Shown here: in pieces, positions 37,229-47,400 of the stretch
Layout of the letters: each line of letters opens with the position of its first letter
Position numbering within the stretch: the first letter of the stretch is position 1
Origin: Symbiodinium natans
Taxonomy: Eukaryota; Sar; Dinophyceae; Suessiales; Symbiodiniaceae
NCBI GenBank assembly: GCA_905221605.1
Contig: CAJNDS010002569.1
Location: 294,022-358,021 of the forward strand
Direction of reading: 5' to 3'
Length of the DNA stretch: 64,000 nucleotides
The notes under the pieces: model-generated
Databases searched by the model: none
Told to the model about the DNA's origin: nothing
What the model saw: the letters and a program-made list of their open reading frames with translations, nothing else
Translations under genes and position numbers: made by a program

Positions 37229-39283
37229 ATGTCGAAACCCGCCATGGCCTCCTTTGCACTGGGCGTGGCAGCTGGGGCGGTCTTGGGTGCGCCTCTTGAG
37301 TGACCATGGCTTAGGGTGTAGGGTTTGCTAGGGTTTAGGGTTTAGGGCTTAGGGCTTAGGGCTTAGGGTTTAGGACTATTGGGGAGTAGCTGCTGGGTTT
37401 TGGCTGTTTAGGGCTAGTAGGACTTGTGGCTATCAGGGTTTATGCCTGGGCCATTGGGCTTTAGGGCTAGCAAGCTTCGGGGTTTCGGTGGGTGTCTTGA
37501 GGCTGTTTGTTCACAGCCCGGACCATAAGCAAAGCACCAGAATCCCAAGCCTAAGCGGCAGGGTGTAGGGTTTGGGGTTGCTCTGAGAAGCCTCAAAGCT
37601 TGCCGGCAAAGTCGAAGGGTGCTTGGGATGTTGGGTTTGCTTTAGGGCTCGAAGTTGATTCCCCAACAGGTTTGTACACAGTGAAGGCACTTTTGGGGGT
37701 TCACGGTTTAGGGTTTAGGGTCTAGGGTTTAGGGGTCCAAGTTGGGGGCTTAGGGTTTCAGGGCTTTTGGTTTTTTCGAAGAGAGAGCTTGTGGCTTAGG
37801 ATTTAGGTATTGGACTTGGGGATTTAGGATTGCAGGGTTGAGTGTTTGGGGCTAAGGGTTTGGGGATCGAAGATTTTGGGGCTTAGGCTTGACGATTTGG
37901 CCGTTGAGATCCGTGACCCCATGAAACCCGAAACCCAGTTATAAACCCGAGTGACTTGAACTTGTTGCTGCCTGGGACCTTTCTTTGTTTGAGACTAGTC
38001 AGAGAGTAAGAATACCACTTGTAGATATTCAAAAAGACAAAGGTAAAGGTTTAACATCTTAATACCTTGGCTGTTCAGGAAGTATGTGAGCTGTTGGGGA
38101 AGTAAGCCAAACCGAAACACTAAACCCCAAAGAAGAGTCAGCACCAGGCTGTGGGCCTCCCGCCGCAGCTCAGCCAAGGAGACGCGACGAAAGAGGGTCA
38201 TGCAAATGGCCAAGGCCTATTTTTTGGGAGGGGTTCAGGGCTTGGGGTTGGAGGCCTTGAAGCCTGAATGGGGTTTAGGGTTTAGGGTTTTGGGTTTTAG
38301 GGTTTGGGGTTTAGGGTTTAGTTTAGGGTTTAGGGCAAGATGCCTTGAACCGGCTTCAGGGATTCGCCAGGTGCGCCCAGACCGCGTCAAGCTCTACCGT
38401 CGTCACCACCAGGCCGCACAGCATGGGATGCAGGATTTAGGGTTTAGGGTTCAGGGTTTTGGGTTTAGGGTTTCGGGTTTAGCGTTTAGGGTTTAGGGTT
38501 TAGGGTCTAGGGTTTAGGGTTTAGGGTTTTTGGTTTAGGGTTTAGGGGGAAACCGTGTTTTTTGTGATATTTGTTGTGGGTGTTTTTTTGCCGCGGCGGG
38601 TTTAGGGTCTAGGGTTGACACAGTTTAAAGTCTAAGCGAAACCCCAAGCCCCAAGACCCCTCAACCCTAGGGCCCTAGGGCAGACTGCCAGGATCGGAAC
38701 CGGAAATTCCAGGAGTTTAGGCAGTTTAGGGTTTATATAGGGACCCCGAAAATAGAACCCCAAGAAGGACCCCAATAGGTACCCCTCATTTCGGAAACCC
38801 CATCTGTGCCAGGGCGTTTGGCCGGAAGTGGAGCAAGGGCTAGCAGGCTCAGGGGTGGAGACGCTGCCTGGCTGCCAGAACTACGGAGCTTTGTGCCTTT
38901 CAAGGCTTGAGGAGCTTCCAGGGCTCAGGGTTTGGGTTTAGGGTTTGGGGTTTGGGGTTTTGGGTTTCGGGTTTAGGGTTTGAGGAGCTTCCAGGGCTCA
39001 GGGGGTTTTGGGGGGACTTTGGGTTGGACCCAAGGTTGTCATGCTTGGCCATATGGGGTTCCTTAAGCCACAGACGCTTTGAAGGCCTTGTCAAGCTTAA
39101 TCCTGCGTAGGGACAGCCCTGCGCAGCCCGACACCTCTCTAAGAGCTCTCCGACAGCCTCATGGCCAAATGTCCCGCACAGATCTCGCCTCGTAAGTCTA
39201 GAGCCTTAAACACGCCTTCTCAGGATCTCCATCTGGTCCGACCCAAAGGACGAGTGCTCACTGTTCATGCCCCTGAGCTGTAA
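37229..39283 (+). CDS. Small basic protein with N-terminal hydrophobic segment (split gene)
   Basis: Exons: 37229-37286 (MSKPAMASFALGVAAGAVL), 38138-38214 (STRLWASRRSSAKETRRKR...), 38371-38433 (VRPDRVKLYRRHHQAAQHGM), 38692-38720 (DRNRKFQEFR), 38812-about 38837 (AFGRKWSK), 39111-39191 (GQPCAARHLSKSSPTASW...) and 39224-39283 (DLHLVRPKGRVLTVHAPEL, TAA). Donors: GT, GC, GA (CAG|GATTTAGGG), GC, uncertain, GTAAGT. The junction from 38.84 to 39.11 kb is not settled. The hydrophobic Ala/Gly/Val start followed by Arg/Lys suggests a signal anchor or mitochondrial presequence. The middle, with RRKRVMQMAK and later DRNRK, is faintly like organellar ribosomal protein bL20, but too weak to call. About 130 residues in all. 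Confidence 0.55.
38733..38795. mobile_element. MITE-like element, family D copy 1
   Basis: ATATAGGGACCCCGAAAATAG through ACCCCTCATTTCGGAAACCCC, followed by CATCTGTGCC. The right half is shared with the copy at 40322, which instead carries a telomere-type array in this place. Confidence 0.6.
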
Positions 39284-39675
39284 AGCTTCGGGGGGGCAGA
39301 AAGGAGGAGGATTCCTAGAAGTTGAAAGCTAGAAATTCCAGTGCTGGCTCTAAGCCCCCAAGTCCCATGAACTCAGAGAGTCATGAGATATCATGGAGGT
39401 ATTTGGAGCTGGCTGATGATGCGGAGGACACAGCTTGCCGGTAGCTGCAAGGCTTCTGTCGAAGAGGGCCAACCCTAAACCCTAAACCCTAAACCCTACC
39501 CTAAACCTTTGAGATATGTAGGTTGCATGCTCAGGGGTTAGGGATGTAGGGAACTGGGCAGAGGACGCTCGGAGGTGCCTCAAACTTCGCCTTCGACAAG
39601 TTATAAGGATTTAGTGTTTAGGGTAAGGAAACCCAGGACTGCCAAAGATGCCTGATACCTGATACCCTCTTGCAG

Positions 39676-40747
39676 AATCTGGCACGTCTCCTCTGCAGAA
39701 ATTCAGAGCATCGTGAGCACCCAAAAGCCATAAATGTCCACAAGGAACCTGAACATTCTGACCTTCTGCCATCCGAAATCATCCTTACCGTCTGTCAATC
39801 AGCCACGAAGTATGTCCTACACCTTGAAAGATCCCGGCCTTTAACCGGATCCCCCCCCCACAAATCTGATTGAGACCCAGCAGATGCGAGGACCTTGGAC
39901 CAGGATCCAACTATCGCGCAAACAGCACGGTGCGGGCGACTCAGCCGCAAGAGGTTTAGGGCACCCTTGATAAAGCCCTAAATTTACACCCCAAACCCTA
40001 AACCCTAAACCCTAAACCCTAAACCCCCTTGTTTTCCATATCCACTCCATGGAAACCCAGGAGTGGGAGGAGACGATGGAAACCGAGTTTCATGCCGGCT
40101 GGGCGCCACTTGAGGTGCAACTCGGGAACCCTAAAAACCGACAACCGGATACTTGGGTTTAGGGTTTAGGGTTTAGGGTTTAGGGTTTAGGGTTTAGGGT
40201 TTAGGGTTTAGGGTTTAGGGTTTAGGGTTTAGGGTTGTTTCGAAGAAGCTGCAGACTCGGCACTAGGTCACCACATCTTGCGTTCGGTCCGGGTGTTTCT
40301 CAGCCGGCCGAAGGAACATCTGGCGGTTTACGAAAATAGGGGGACCTCTAAAATAGACCCCCAAATAGGAATCCTTACAATAAGGACCCCAACAAGGTAC
40401 CCCTAAACCCGAAACCCTACACCCTAAACCCTAAACCCTAACCCCTAAACCCTAAACCCTAACCCCTAATTTCGGAAACCCCCATCTGTGCCTTCATGAC
40501 CCTGCAGGAGTGGTATACGTTGAAGGCTGCCGGCAGCAGGGCTGTGCAGGCGATGCAGAGGGTTGAGAGTGTAGAGTTTAGGGTTTAGGGTTTAGGGTTT
40601 AGGGTTTAGGGTTTAGGGTTTAGGGTTTAGGGTTTAGGGTAGGGGTTTAGGGTTTAGGGTCCTACCGCGAACGCCCTATGCTCCACCAAGTCTCCAGAAG
40701 CCTTCCTGCTCATCTACGAATTTCTTAAGAATTCCCCAAAAACTTAG
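39676..40747 (+). CDS. Unrecognised protein, terminal exons (split gene)
   Basis: Four exons join in phase: 39676-39712 (IWHVSSAEIQSI), 40061-40114 (EWEETMETEFHAGWAPLE), 40508-40561 (EWYTLKAAGSRAVQAMQR) and 40691-40747 (SPEAFLLIYEFLKNSPKT, TAG). Donors are GT (GTGAGC), GT (GTGCAA), GT (GTTGAG), and all acceptors end in AG. Acidic and aromatic residues dominate the first half; the end is hydrophobic, then basic. I do not recognise the family, and 5' exons before 39676 are not resolved (a stretch near 39560 is open in more than one frame). A family D MITE and two TTTAGGG arrays fill the introns. The stop lies about 85 bp from the stop of the opposite-strand gene. Confidence 0.6.
40151..40235. 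repeat. TTTAGGG array
   Basis: Twelve uninterrupted TTTAGGG units in the intron between exons at 40061-40114 and 40508-40561; another block of about nine lies at 40576-40638 in the next intron. Confidence 0.95.
40322..40490. mobile_element. MITE-like element, family D copy 2, with internal CCCTAAA array
   Basis: Ends GCGGTTTACGAAAATAGG and CTAATTTCGGAAACCCCC; CATCTG flanks both sides (40315-40320 and about 40492-40497). About 65 bp of CCCTAAA and CCCCTAA units lie between GGTACCCCTAA and the right end. The copy at 38733 has these two points directly adjacent. Confidence 0.7.
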
Positions 40748-40832
40748 AAAAGAATAAAGACGCTTAAAATAGGATCCTCAAGGGCATTTTAGGGGTGATT
40801 GTCTTTTGTTTTTTGGTGGTTCTTAAGTAAAT

Positions 40833-41298
40833 TCATGGCCCGTCCTCATCTTCTCCTGGTTTCTCCTTGAATGCCGCATAGCCCTGGGCCAGGTCTCCAC
40901 AAACTCTCTGCCTCCCAGCTCCTCGGCCAGTCAAGCGCATCATGCAATATCATGTCGCCATCATGGCCACGGCATACCGCACGGGCATACCATGACGTGG
41001 CTGCTGATGCTGCTGCCTCTGAGAGGGCAACGCTATGTACCCGACAAGCATGAGTCTCTGTGGTCTGCAACGATAGACATCCGAGGCTACAACATCATGG
41101 ACGAATCCGTGTTGAAGTGAGCCCGGGAGGTAGCACTTTCCTGCAGAAATCCCACGCAGCGCGCAACCCATAAACTCAAAGTGCCAGTCCTCGATTGCTG
41201 AAGCTTGAAAAAGGCCCCTAAACCCTAAACCCTAAACCTTAAACCCTAAACCCTAAACTGCCGGAGACTGAGCTGCCCGAGTTCCGATCCTCGAACAC
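40833..41298 (-). CDS. Unrecognised protein, 3' exons on the minus strand
   Basis: Three exons join in phase: 41298-41269 (VFEDRNSGSS, GT donor), 41140-41094 (ESATSRAHFNTDSSMM, GT donor) and 40911-40833 (QRVCGDLAQGYAAFKEKP..., acidic end, TGA at 40835-40833). Acceptors are TGTGAG, CTGCAG and GGGAG. A likely earlier exon near 41630-41593 reads HFRAVTITWADQ. The product is not recognised; the C-terminus is short and acidic. It converges with the plus-strand gene ending at 40747. Telomere-type arrays fill the region upstream from 41430. Confidence 0.6.
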
Positions 41299-41429
41299 CT
41301 CACACAAGAAGCCCCAATCACCAAACTCGAAACCAACCCCCTCCCCCCCCCCCCTCACCCCCCGCTGCCCCACCTAAGGCTGGGTTCTCAGGCCCCCTTG
41401 CCCTTCTATAACCCCATGAGGTAAAGAAA

Positions 41430-41806
41430 AGCACTTGAAGGGTTTAGGGTTTAGGGTTTAGGGTTTAGGGTTTAGGGTTTAGGGTTTAGGGTTTAGGGTT
41501 AGGGTTTAGGGTTTAGGGTTTAGGGTTTAGGGTTTAGGGTTTAGGGTTTAGGGTGCGGGATTGTGCTTTTTATGAGGGGACTTGGTCGGCCCAAGTGATG
41601 GTGACAGCCCTGAAGTGCTGAGACCCTGGACCTTGCAAGGTCTAAGACTTCAGTCCGAAGCCCCCAACCCCTGAAACATGAAACCTAGCACCTAGAACCC
41701 TAAACCCTGAACCCTAAACCCTAAACCCTAAACCCTAAACCCTAAACCCTAAACCCTAAACCCTAAACCCTAAACCCTAAACCCTAAACCCTAAACCCTA
41801 AACCCA
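41430..41806. repeat. Head-to-head TTTAGGG and CCCTAAA arrays
   Basis: About 17 TTTAGGG units (41440-41555) and about 15 CCCTAAA units (41696-41805) face each other across about 140 bp that includes a possible minus-strand exon. Confidence 0.95.
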
Positions 41807-41885
41807 AACCTGTCAGCCTAGACCCCAAACACGAAGCCCAGCGTCGGTAGTGTGCTCTGGCTAGAGCTGAGGTTTGCGGTTCAGT

Positions 41886-42038
41886 TTAGGGCTTAGCGCT
41901 TAGCGCTTCGGGCTTAGGGCTTAGGGCTTAGGGCTTAGGGCTTAGGGCTTAGGGCTTAGGGCTTAGGGTTTAGGGTTTAGGGTTTAGGGCTTAGGGCTTA
42001 GGGCTTAGGGCTTAGGGTTTAGGGTTTAGGGTTTAGGC
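41886..42038. repeat. GGGCTTA / TTTAGGG alternating blocks
   Basis: Blocks of GGGCTTA, TTTAGGG, GGGCTTA and TTTAGGG follow one another. TTTAGGG continues at 42491-42556 and CCCTAAA at 42713-42762; 42.04-42.75 kb otherwise shows no supported gene. Confidence 0.9.
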
Positions 42039-42781
42039 GAATTGAGGTTCAGGGTTTAGGGGTAGGCTCGAACGCACACCAGGGACAGCCCAAAGCCAAC
42101 GGAAACTGGGCCCTCGACCCTCGACCCTCAACCTTAGAAGTTCTGGGTTTGGCTTCGGGGCTTTAGGGCTTCCAGCTCCCCTCAAAGCTACTTTAAACCC
42201 CTTGACAACCGGACATCCTTAAACCCTTAAAGACACCCTTTAAAAAACAAAAAAAAACAAACGCCCTGAAACCCTAAACCTAAACCCTAGCCCGAAAAGC
42301 CCCCAAAGGCTTCACACCTGAAGCCCGCAAGCCCTAAGCCCTTCACAGCAAGCTACAAAGGAACCCCTTATCCTTACGGCCCTAGGAAGACCCCAAGCCC
42401 TACACCCTAAGCCGTAAACCCTAAACCCTCAATGGCAAGCCAAGGAACCCACCTTGGCCGACACAGGCAAAAGGGGGGTGTGGGTTCAGGGTTTAGGGTT
42501 TAGGGTTTAGGGTTTAGTGTTTAGGGTTTAGGGTTTAGGGTTTAGGGTTTAGGGTTATAGAGGCTCAGGGTTCTGGGTTTGGGGCTTCGGGTTCTCTGTT
42601 GAGAGTTAGGGTCGAGGGTTTACGGCTTGGGGTTTAGCAAATTAGGGTTTTGGGCTTAGGGGCCTGAGCCCAAACTTTTAGAACCTGAAATCTTAAGACC
42701 GTAACTCTTGACCCTAAACCCTAAACCCTAAACCCTAAACCCTAAACCCTAAACCCTAAACCGCAAGCACTCCTGGACCAG

Positions 42782-42823
42782 GTGCCTAAAACGGGCTCCT
42801 ACTACGCGCCCAGCGCCAAAGCC
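42782..42823 (+). CDS. Candidate internal exon, unassigned
   Basis: After GGACCAG the frame reads VPKTGSYYAPSAKA and meets a GA donor (GACGTT). Codon choice is G/C-rich at third positions. A following island near 42975 reads AAPGGFEDAKLA and may belong with it. No family is recognised. Confidence 0.35.
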
Positions 42824-42867
42824 GACGTTTGGACCCTGACTCCGCCACATGGCCTACATGGACTATG

Positions 42868-42975
42868 GTTAGGGTTTAGGGTTTAGGGTTTGGGGTTTGG
42901 GGTTTGGGGTTTGGGGTTTGGGGTTTGGGGTTTAGGGTTTAGGGTAGGGTTTAGGGTAGGGTTTAGGGGTTTACG
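42868..42975. repeat. TTTGGGG variant block within a TTTAGGG array
   Basis: Six or seven TTTGGGG units are flanked on both sides by TTTAGGG. TTTGGGG is a telomere repeat in some other protists, but here it is most simply a local variant. Confidence 0.9.
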
Positions 42976-43352
42976 GCCGCTCCGGGTGGCTTTGAGGATG
43001 CAAAGCTGGCTCGAACCCCTAAACCCTAAACCCTAAACCCTCAACCCTCAACCCTCAACCCTCAACCCTAAACCCTAGACGCGCAGTGCAGCAGACAAAG
43101 AGCATCCCCCTGTTTTTAGGTACACTGGGTAGGTAACCTTTCACCTTTTTGGTTATATCGGACCCAAACATATTTCAGGCCTAGCGGCACGGGCCGGCCC
43201 CCGCCCCCCAAAGCACGAAACCTTGAACCTTGGCACTGTCTTCTCTTTCCCGTGTCTTTGTCCTCTCCTTCTCTCTGTCTCTCTTTCTCCTGCCTTCGCC
43301 CCCCCTCCCTCCCCCCCCCCGCGCGCGCGCGCGCGCGCACGCGCGCGGCGCC

Positions 43353-44071
43353 CGCATCAGGAGCATCAGTGGGGTTGGTTTGGGGGCCTTAAAAGCATTC
43401 TATGCATGCGTTTTGCCTTCGAAAAATCTTCAGAAAACGCTGTAAACACGTGTTTTTGGGCTTGGGAAGCCTTTTGGGACCCAGGAAAGGGAGCATCATG
43501 AGCATCAGCGGCCTCCCCCAGGCCATCCAAAACCCCCTTAAACACGCCGATTGTATGTGCTTGAACGCTTGCGTGCCCACGAAACCCCCAAAAGCAAGAC
43601 CCCGAATGCCCTTAAGGGCATTCGGGGTCCTGCTGTTCGGGTGTTTTGTAGGCACGAAGCCGTTCGAGCGCGTAAAATGAGCGATTTTAGGGGCGTTTTT
43701 ACGTGGACCCACAAAACACTCGGTATTTACGAGGTTTTCTGCTGTTGGAACACCCCCCCAAACCGAGCATCATGAGCATCAGCTGGGTCTCTGGGCCGTG
43801 GGCCCGGACCCCCCCACGAAGCCCAAGAGAAGCGATGGCTCGATGATGCGCCCGGACCCCGCGCATCAGCAGCATCAGCAGACCCCCCCCCGGACGTGGG
43901 TTTCGATGATGCGCACTTTGGGGGCGGGTCAAGGGCAACAGGGGTGGGGGTCGGAGGCACGCGTGAAAAACCTCATAAAAACACGGTATTTACGGTGATT
44001 TCAGCGTTTTTCAGCGTTTTTTATTGCCTTGGGCCCGCGGGCCAGGGCTGCTGATGCTCATGATGCTCGCC
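43353..44071. repeat. Dispersed GAGCATCATGAGCATCAG motif
   Basis: The motif occurs at 43491 and 43765, as a variant at 43355 and 43862, and inverted at 44047. It lies in a 43.1-44.45 kb stretch without telomere-type arrays. CG-rich simple repeats occur at 43310-43345. GGTATTTACGAGGTTTTC-like strings recur at 43729, 43984, 44233 and near 60363. Confidence 0.6.
43530..43695. mobile_element. Long imperfect inverted repeat with a perfect 32-bp core
   Basis: The core GACCCCGAATGCCCTT and its exact reverse complement abut at 43598-43629. Similarity continues outward on both arms (CCCCTTAAACACG, CTTGAACG, GCGTGCCCAC on the left against their partners on the right) for about 75-80 bp each. The sequence contains no telomere-type repeats and looks like a foldback element. 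Confidence 0.75.
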
Positions 44072-44489
44072 TGGTTTTGGGCTTCCGGTACCCCCCCCAA
44101 ACCTTGAAAAACGTGGTTTCGGCCTGGCGCGCGCCCCATGTGAAAAGCTAGGGCCGATGATGCGCGCCCGTGAGGGTTTAATGGGGTGCTGCGGGTGTTT
44201 TGTGGCCTCGGTTTTTCGTAAAAACCCATGGTTTTTACGAGGTTTTCGTGCTTTTCGCACCACCGCGTGTTGCGTCCCCTTGGATGCCGTTTTGGAGGCC
44301 TCCCGAAGGGCCCCGCGCGAATTTGAAGCAATTTTGGGCGGGGTCGGCGGCTCGGGCGCTCGCCCCTTAAAGCTAGCGCTTTAGTGCGACGCGGGCTCCG
44401 CCCTGGACCACGGGCGGCGCGGGGGCCGGATTTAATGGCTACCGCCAGTGCCGCCGACCCCTCAACCTGATGCTCCGCGCAAACCGGAC

Positions 44490-47400
44490 AAGAACAAGGA
44501 TGGCAGGGGGTGGGGTGGGGGGTGGGGGGGGGGGGGGGTAGGGAGTGGGGGGGGGGGGGGCGGGGGGGGGGTGGGGGGGGGTGGGAGGGAAGGGGGGTGG
44601 GGGGGCGGAGGGGGCGGGCATGCACTGGAGCCCTTTAAAGTCTTTAAAGTCTCAGTCATCTGATCGAGTGGGGAAGGGGTAGGGGAGGAGGATGGAGTGG
44701 AATGGTTGGGAAGGGGAAGGGTGGGGTTGGTGGTGGGAGGGTTAGGGGCGGGGTGGATTGGGGGTACGGTGAGAGGGGGGGCCGGGTGGGAAGGCCGGGC
44801 GTGGATTGGCCCTGAAACAGTGGAATGGTTGGGAAGGGGAAGGGTAGTGGGAGAGGCAGGGGAAGCATGGCGGGCGGAGCGGGCGAAAAGGGGGGAAGGG
44901 CGGGAAGGGCGGGAAGGGCGGGAAGGGTGCGTACGGTATGGGGGTGGGGGTTGGGGGTTGGGGTGGAGCAGGGGCCATATATAGGAGCTGGAAGGGCGGA
45001 GGGCGGAGCGGGCGGAGCGGGCGGAGGGCCCGGGCATGCACTGGGGCCCAAAGTCAGCTGAGAAGCGACATCCATGGGCCGTGGACCATGAGCCAATGGG
45101 GCCAGGAGCCATGGGTTCAGTGGGGGGCGGGGTGCGTGGGGTGGGGGTGGGGGTTGGAAGTGTGGGTGGGTGGGGGGGTGCGTACGGCGTCCGGTATGGG
45201 GGTGGGGGTTGGGGGTTGGGGTGGAGCAGGGGCCATATATAGGACCAGCATTGGGATGAAGAATGGGTCCAGTGGGGGGGCGGGGTGCGGGGTGGGGGTG
45301 AAGTGTGGAAGGGTGGGGTGTGTGGGGGTGGGGGTTGGGGGTGGGGGTGGAGCCATGACGCCAGGAGCAAGGGGCCCATGACAAGCACGGGCGGCGGGGC
45401 AGTGCGTGCGGGGTGGGGGTGGGGGTTGCGGGTGGGGGTGGAGCAGCTCAAGGGATGAAGAATGGGACCAGGAGCCATGGGTCCATGAAAAGCATGGGCT
45501 GGTCGAGCTTTGGATGGGGTGGAGTGTAGGTGGTAGGGGCAATGGGTCTTCACTGACGCCGAGCTTGGGATGAAGAATGGGACCAGGAGCCATGGGTCCA
45601 TGAGAAGCATGGCGGGGTGCGTGGGGGGCTTGGGCAAGGGAAGGAGTATGCGGGTGGTGGGGGTAGGGCAAGCGGGCGGGCATGCACTGGGAGGAGCCAT
45701 GGGTCCATGAGAAGCATGGCGGGGTGCGTGGGGGGCTTGGGCAAGGGAAGGAGCGGGGGGCGGGGTGCGTGGGTGGTAAGGGTAGGGCAGCAAGGCACTG
45801 CACAACGAAGCAGACAGCAAGGGCAGCGAGGCACTGCACAACGAAGCAGACAGCAAGGGCAGCGAGGCACGGGGTGTGTGGGGGGCTTGGGCAAGGGAAG
45901 GAGTATGCGGAGCGGGAAGGGCGGATGGGCGGGGCGCGGGGTGCGTGGGTGGTGGGGGTAGGGCGGGCATGCACTGGGAGGAGCCATGGCGGGGTGCGTG
46001 GGGGGCTTGGGCAAGGGAAGGAGCGGGGGGCGGGGTGCGTGGGTGGTAAGGGCAGGGCAAGCGTAGGGGAGCCATGGGGCCAGGAGCCACATGACAAGCA
46101 TGGGCGGTGGGGCAGGGTGCGTGCGGGGGGGGGGGGGGGGTGGGGGTGGAGCAGGGCCATAAACAGGAGGGATGGAGAATGGGGCCAGGAGCCAGCATGG
46201 CGGGGTGCGTGGGGGCAAGGGGGGGAGTATGCGGAGCGGGAAGGGCGGATGGACGGGGGGCGGGGTGTGTGGGTGGTGGGGGTAGGGCAAGTTGGGATGA
46301 AGAATGGGACCAGGAGCCATGGGTCCATGAGAAGCATGGCGGGGTGCGTGGGGGGTGGAGCCATGGGGCCGGAGCCATGGGTCCATGACAAGCATGGGCG
46401 GCGGGGCAGGGTGCGGGGTGGGGGTGGGGGTTGGGTGGGGGTGGAGCAGGGGCCATAAATAGGAGGATGAAGAATGGGACCAGGAGCCATGGGTGCGTGG
46501 GGGGCGAAGGGCGGAGGGACGGGGGGCGGGGTGGTGGGGGTAGGGCAAGCGGGCGGGCATGCATTGGGGGCCGGTCGAGCTTGGGATGAAGAATGGGACC
46601 AGGAGCCATGGGTCCATGAGAAGCATGGCGGGGTGCGTGGGGGGCTTGGGCAAGGGAAGGAATATGCGGAGCGGGAAGCACAAATGGGCGGAGGGCGGGG
46701 TGCGTGGGTGGTGGGGGTAGGGCAAGCGGGCGGGCATGCGCTGGGAGGAGCCATGGGTCCATGAGAAGCATGGCGGGGTGCGTGGGGGGCTTGGGCAAGG
46801 GAAGGAGCGGGGGGCGGGGTGCGTGGGAGCTTTGGATGGGGTGGAGGGGCAATGGGTCTGGCGAAGGCAGCAAGGGCAGCAAGGCACTGCACAACGAAGC
46901 AGACAGCAAGGGCAGCGAGGCACTGCGCAACGAAGCGTGGAGGGCTTTGGGCAAGGGCGGAAGTATGCGGAGCGGGAAGGGCGGATGGACGGGGCGGGGT
47001 GCGTGGGTGGTGGGGGTAGGGCAAGCGGGCGGCCATGCACTGCCGGTCGAGCTTGGGATGAAGAATGGGACCAGGAGCCATGGGTCCATGAGAAGCATGG
47101 CGGGGTGCGTGGGGGGGCTTGGGCAAGGGAAGGAGTTGCGAGGGCGGATGGGCGGGGGGCGGGGTGCGTGGGTGAATGGGGAGCCATGGGGCCAGGAGCC
47201 ATGGGTCATGAGGGGCATGGGTGCGTGAGGGGTAAGGGGTAGGGAGCTGGGTCCATGAGGGGTAGGTCAAGGGGATGGAAAGTGGGAGCATGGGCCAGAG
47301 GGGAGTAGGCGGAGCTAGAAGGGCGGAGGGCGGAGGGGGCGGAGCGGGCGGAGCGGGCGGAGGGCCCGGGCATGCACTGGGGCCCTTTAAAGTCAGCTGA

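Noticed and set aside
38138-38720. Ribosomal protein bL20 identity for the 37.2-39.3 kb gene
   Set aside because: Only short basic stretches match; the conserved tail of bL20 is not seen.
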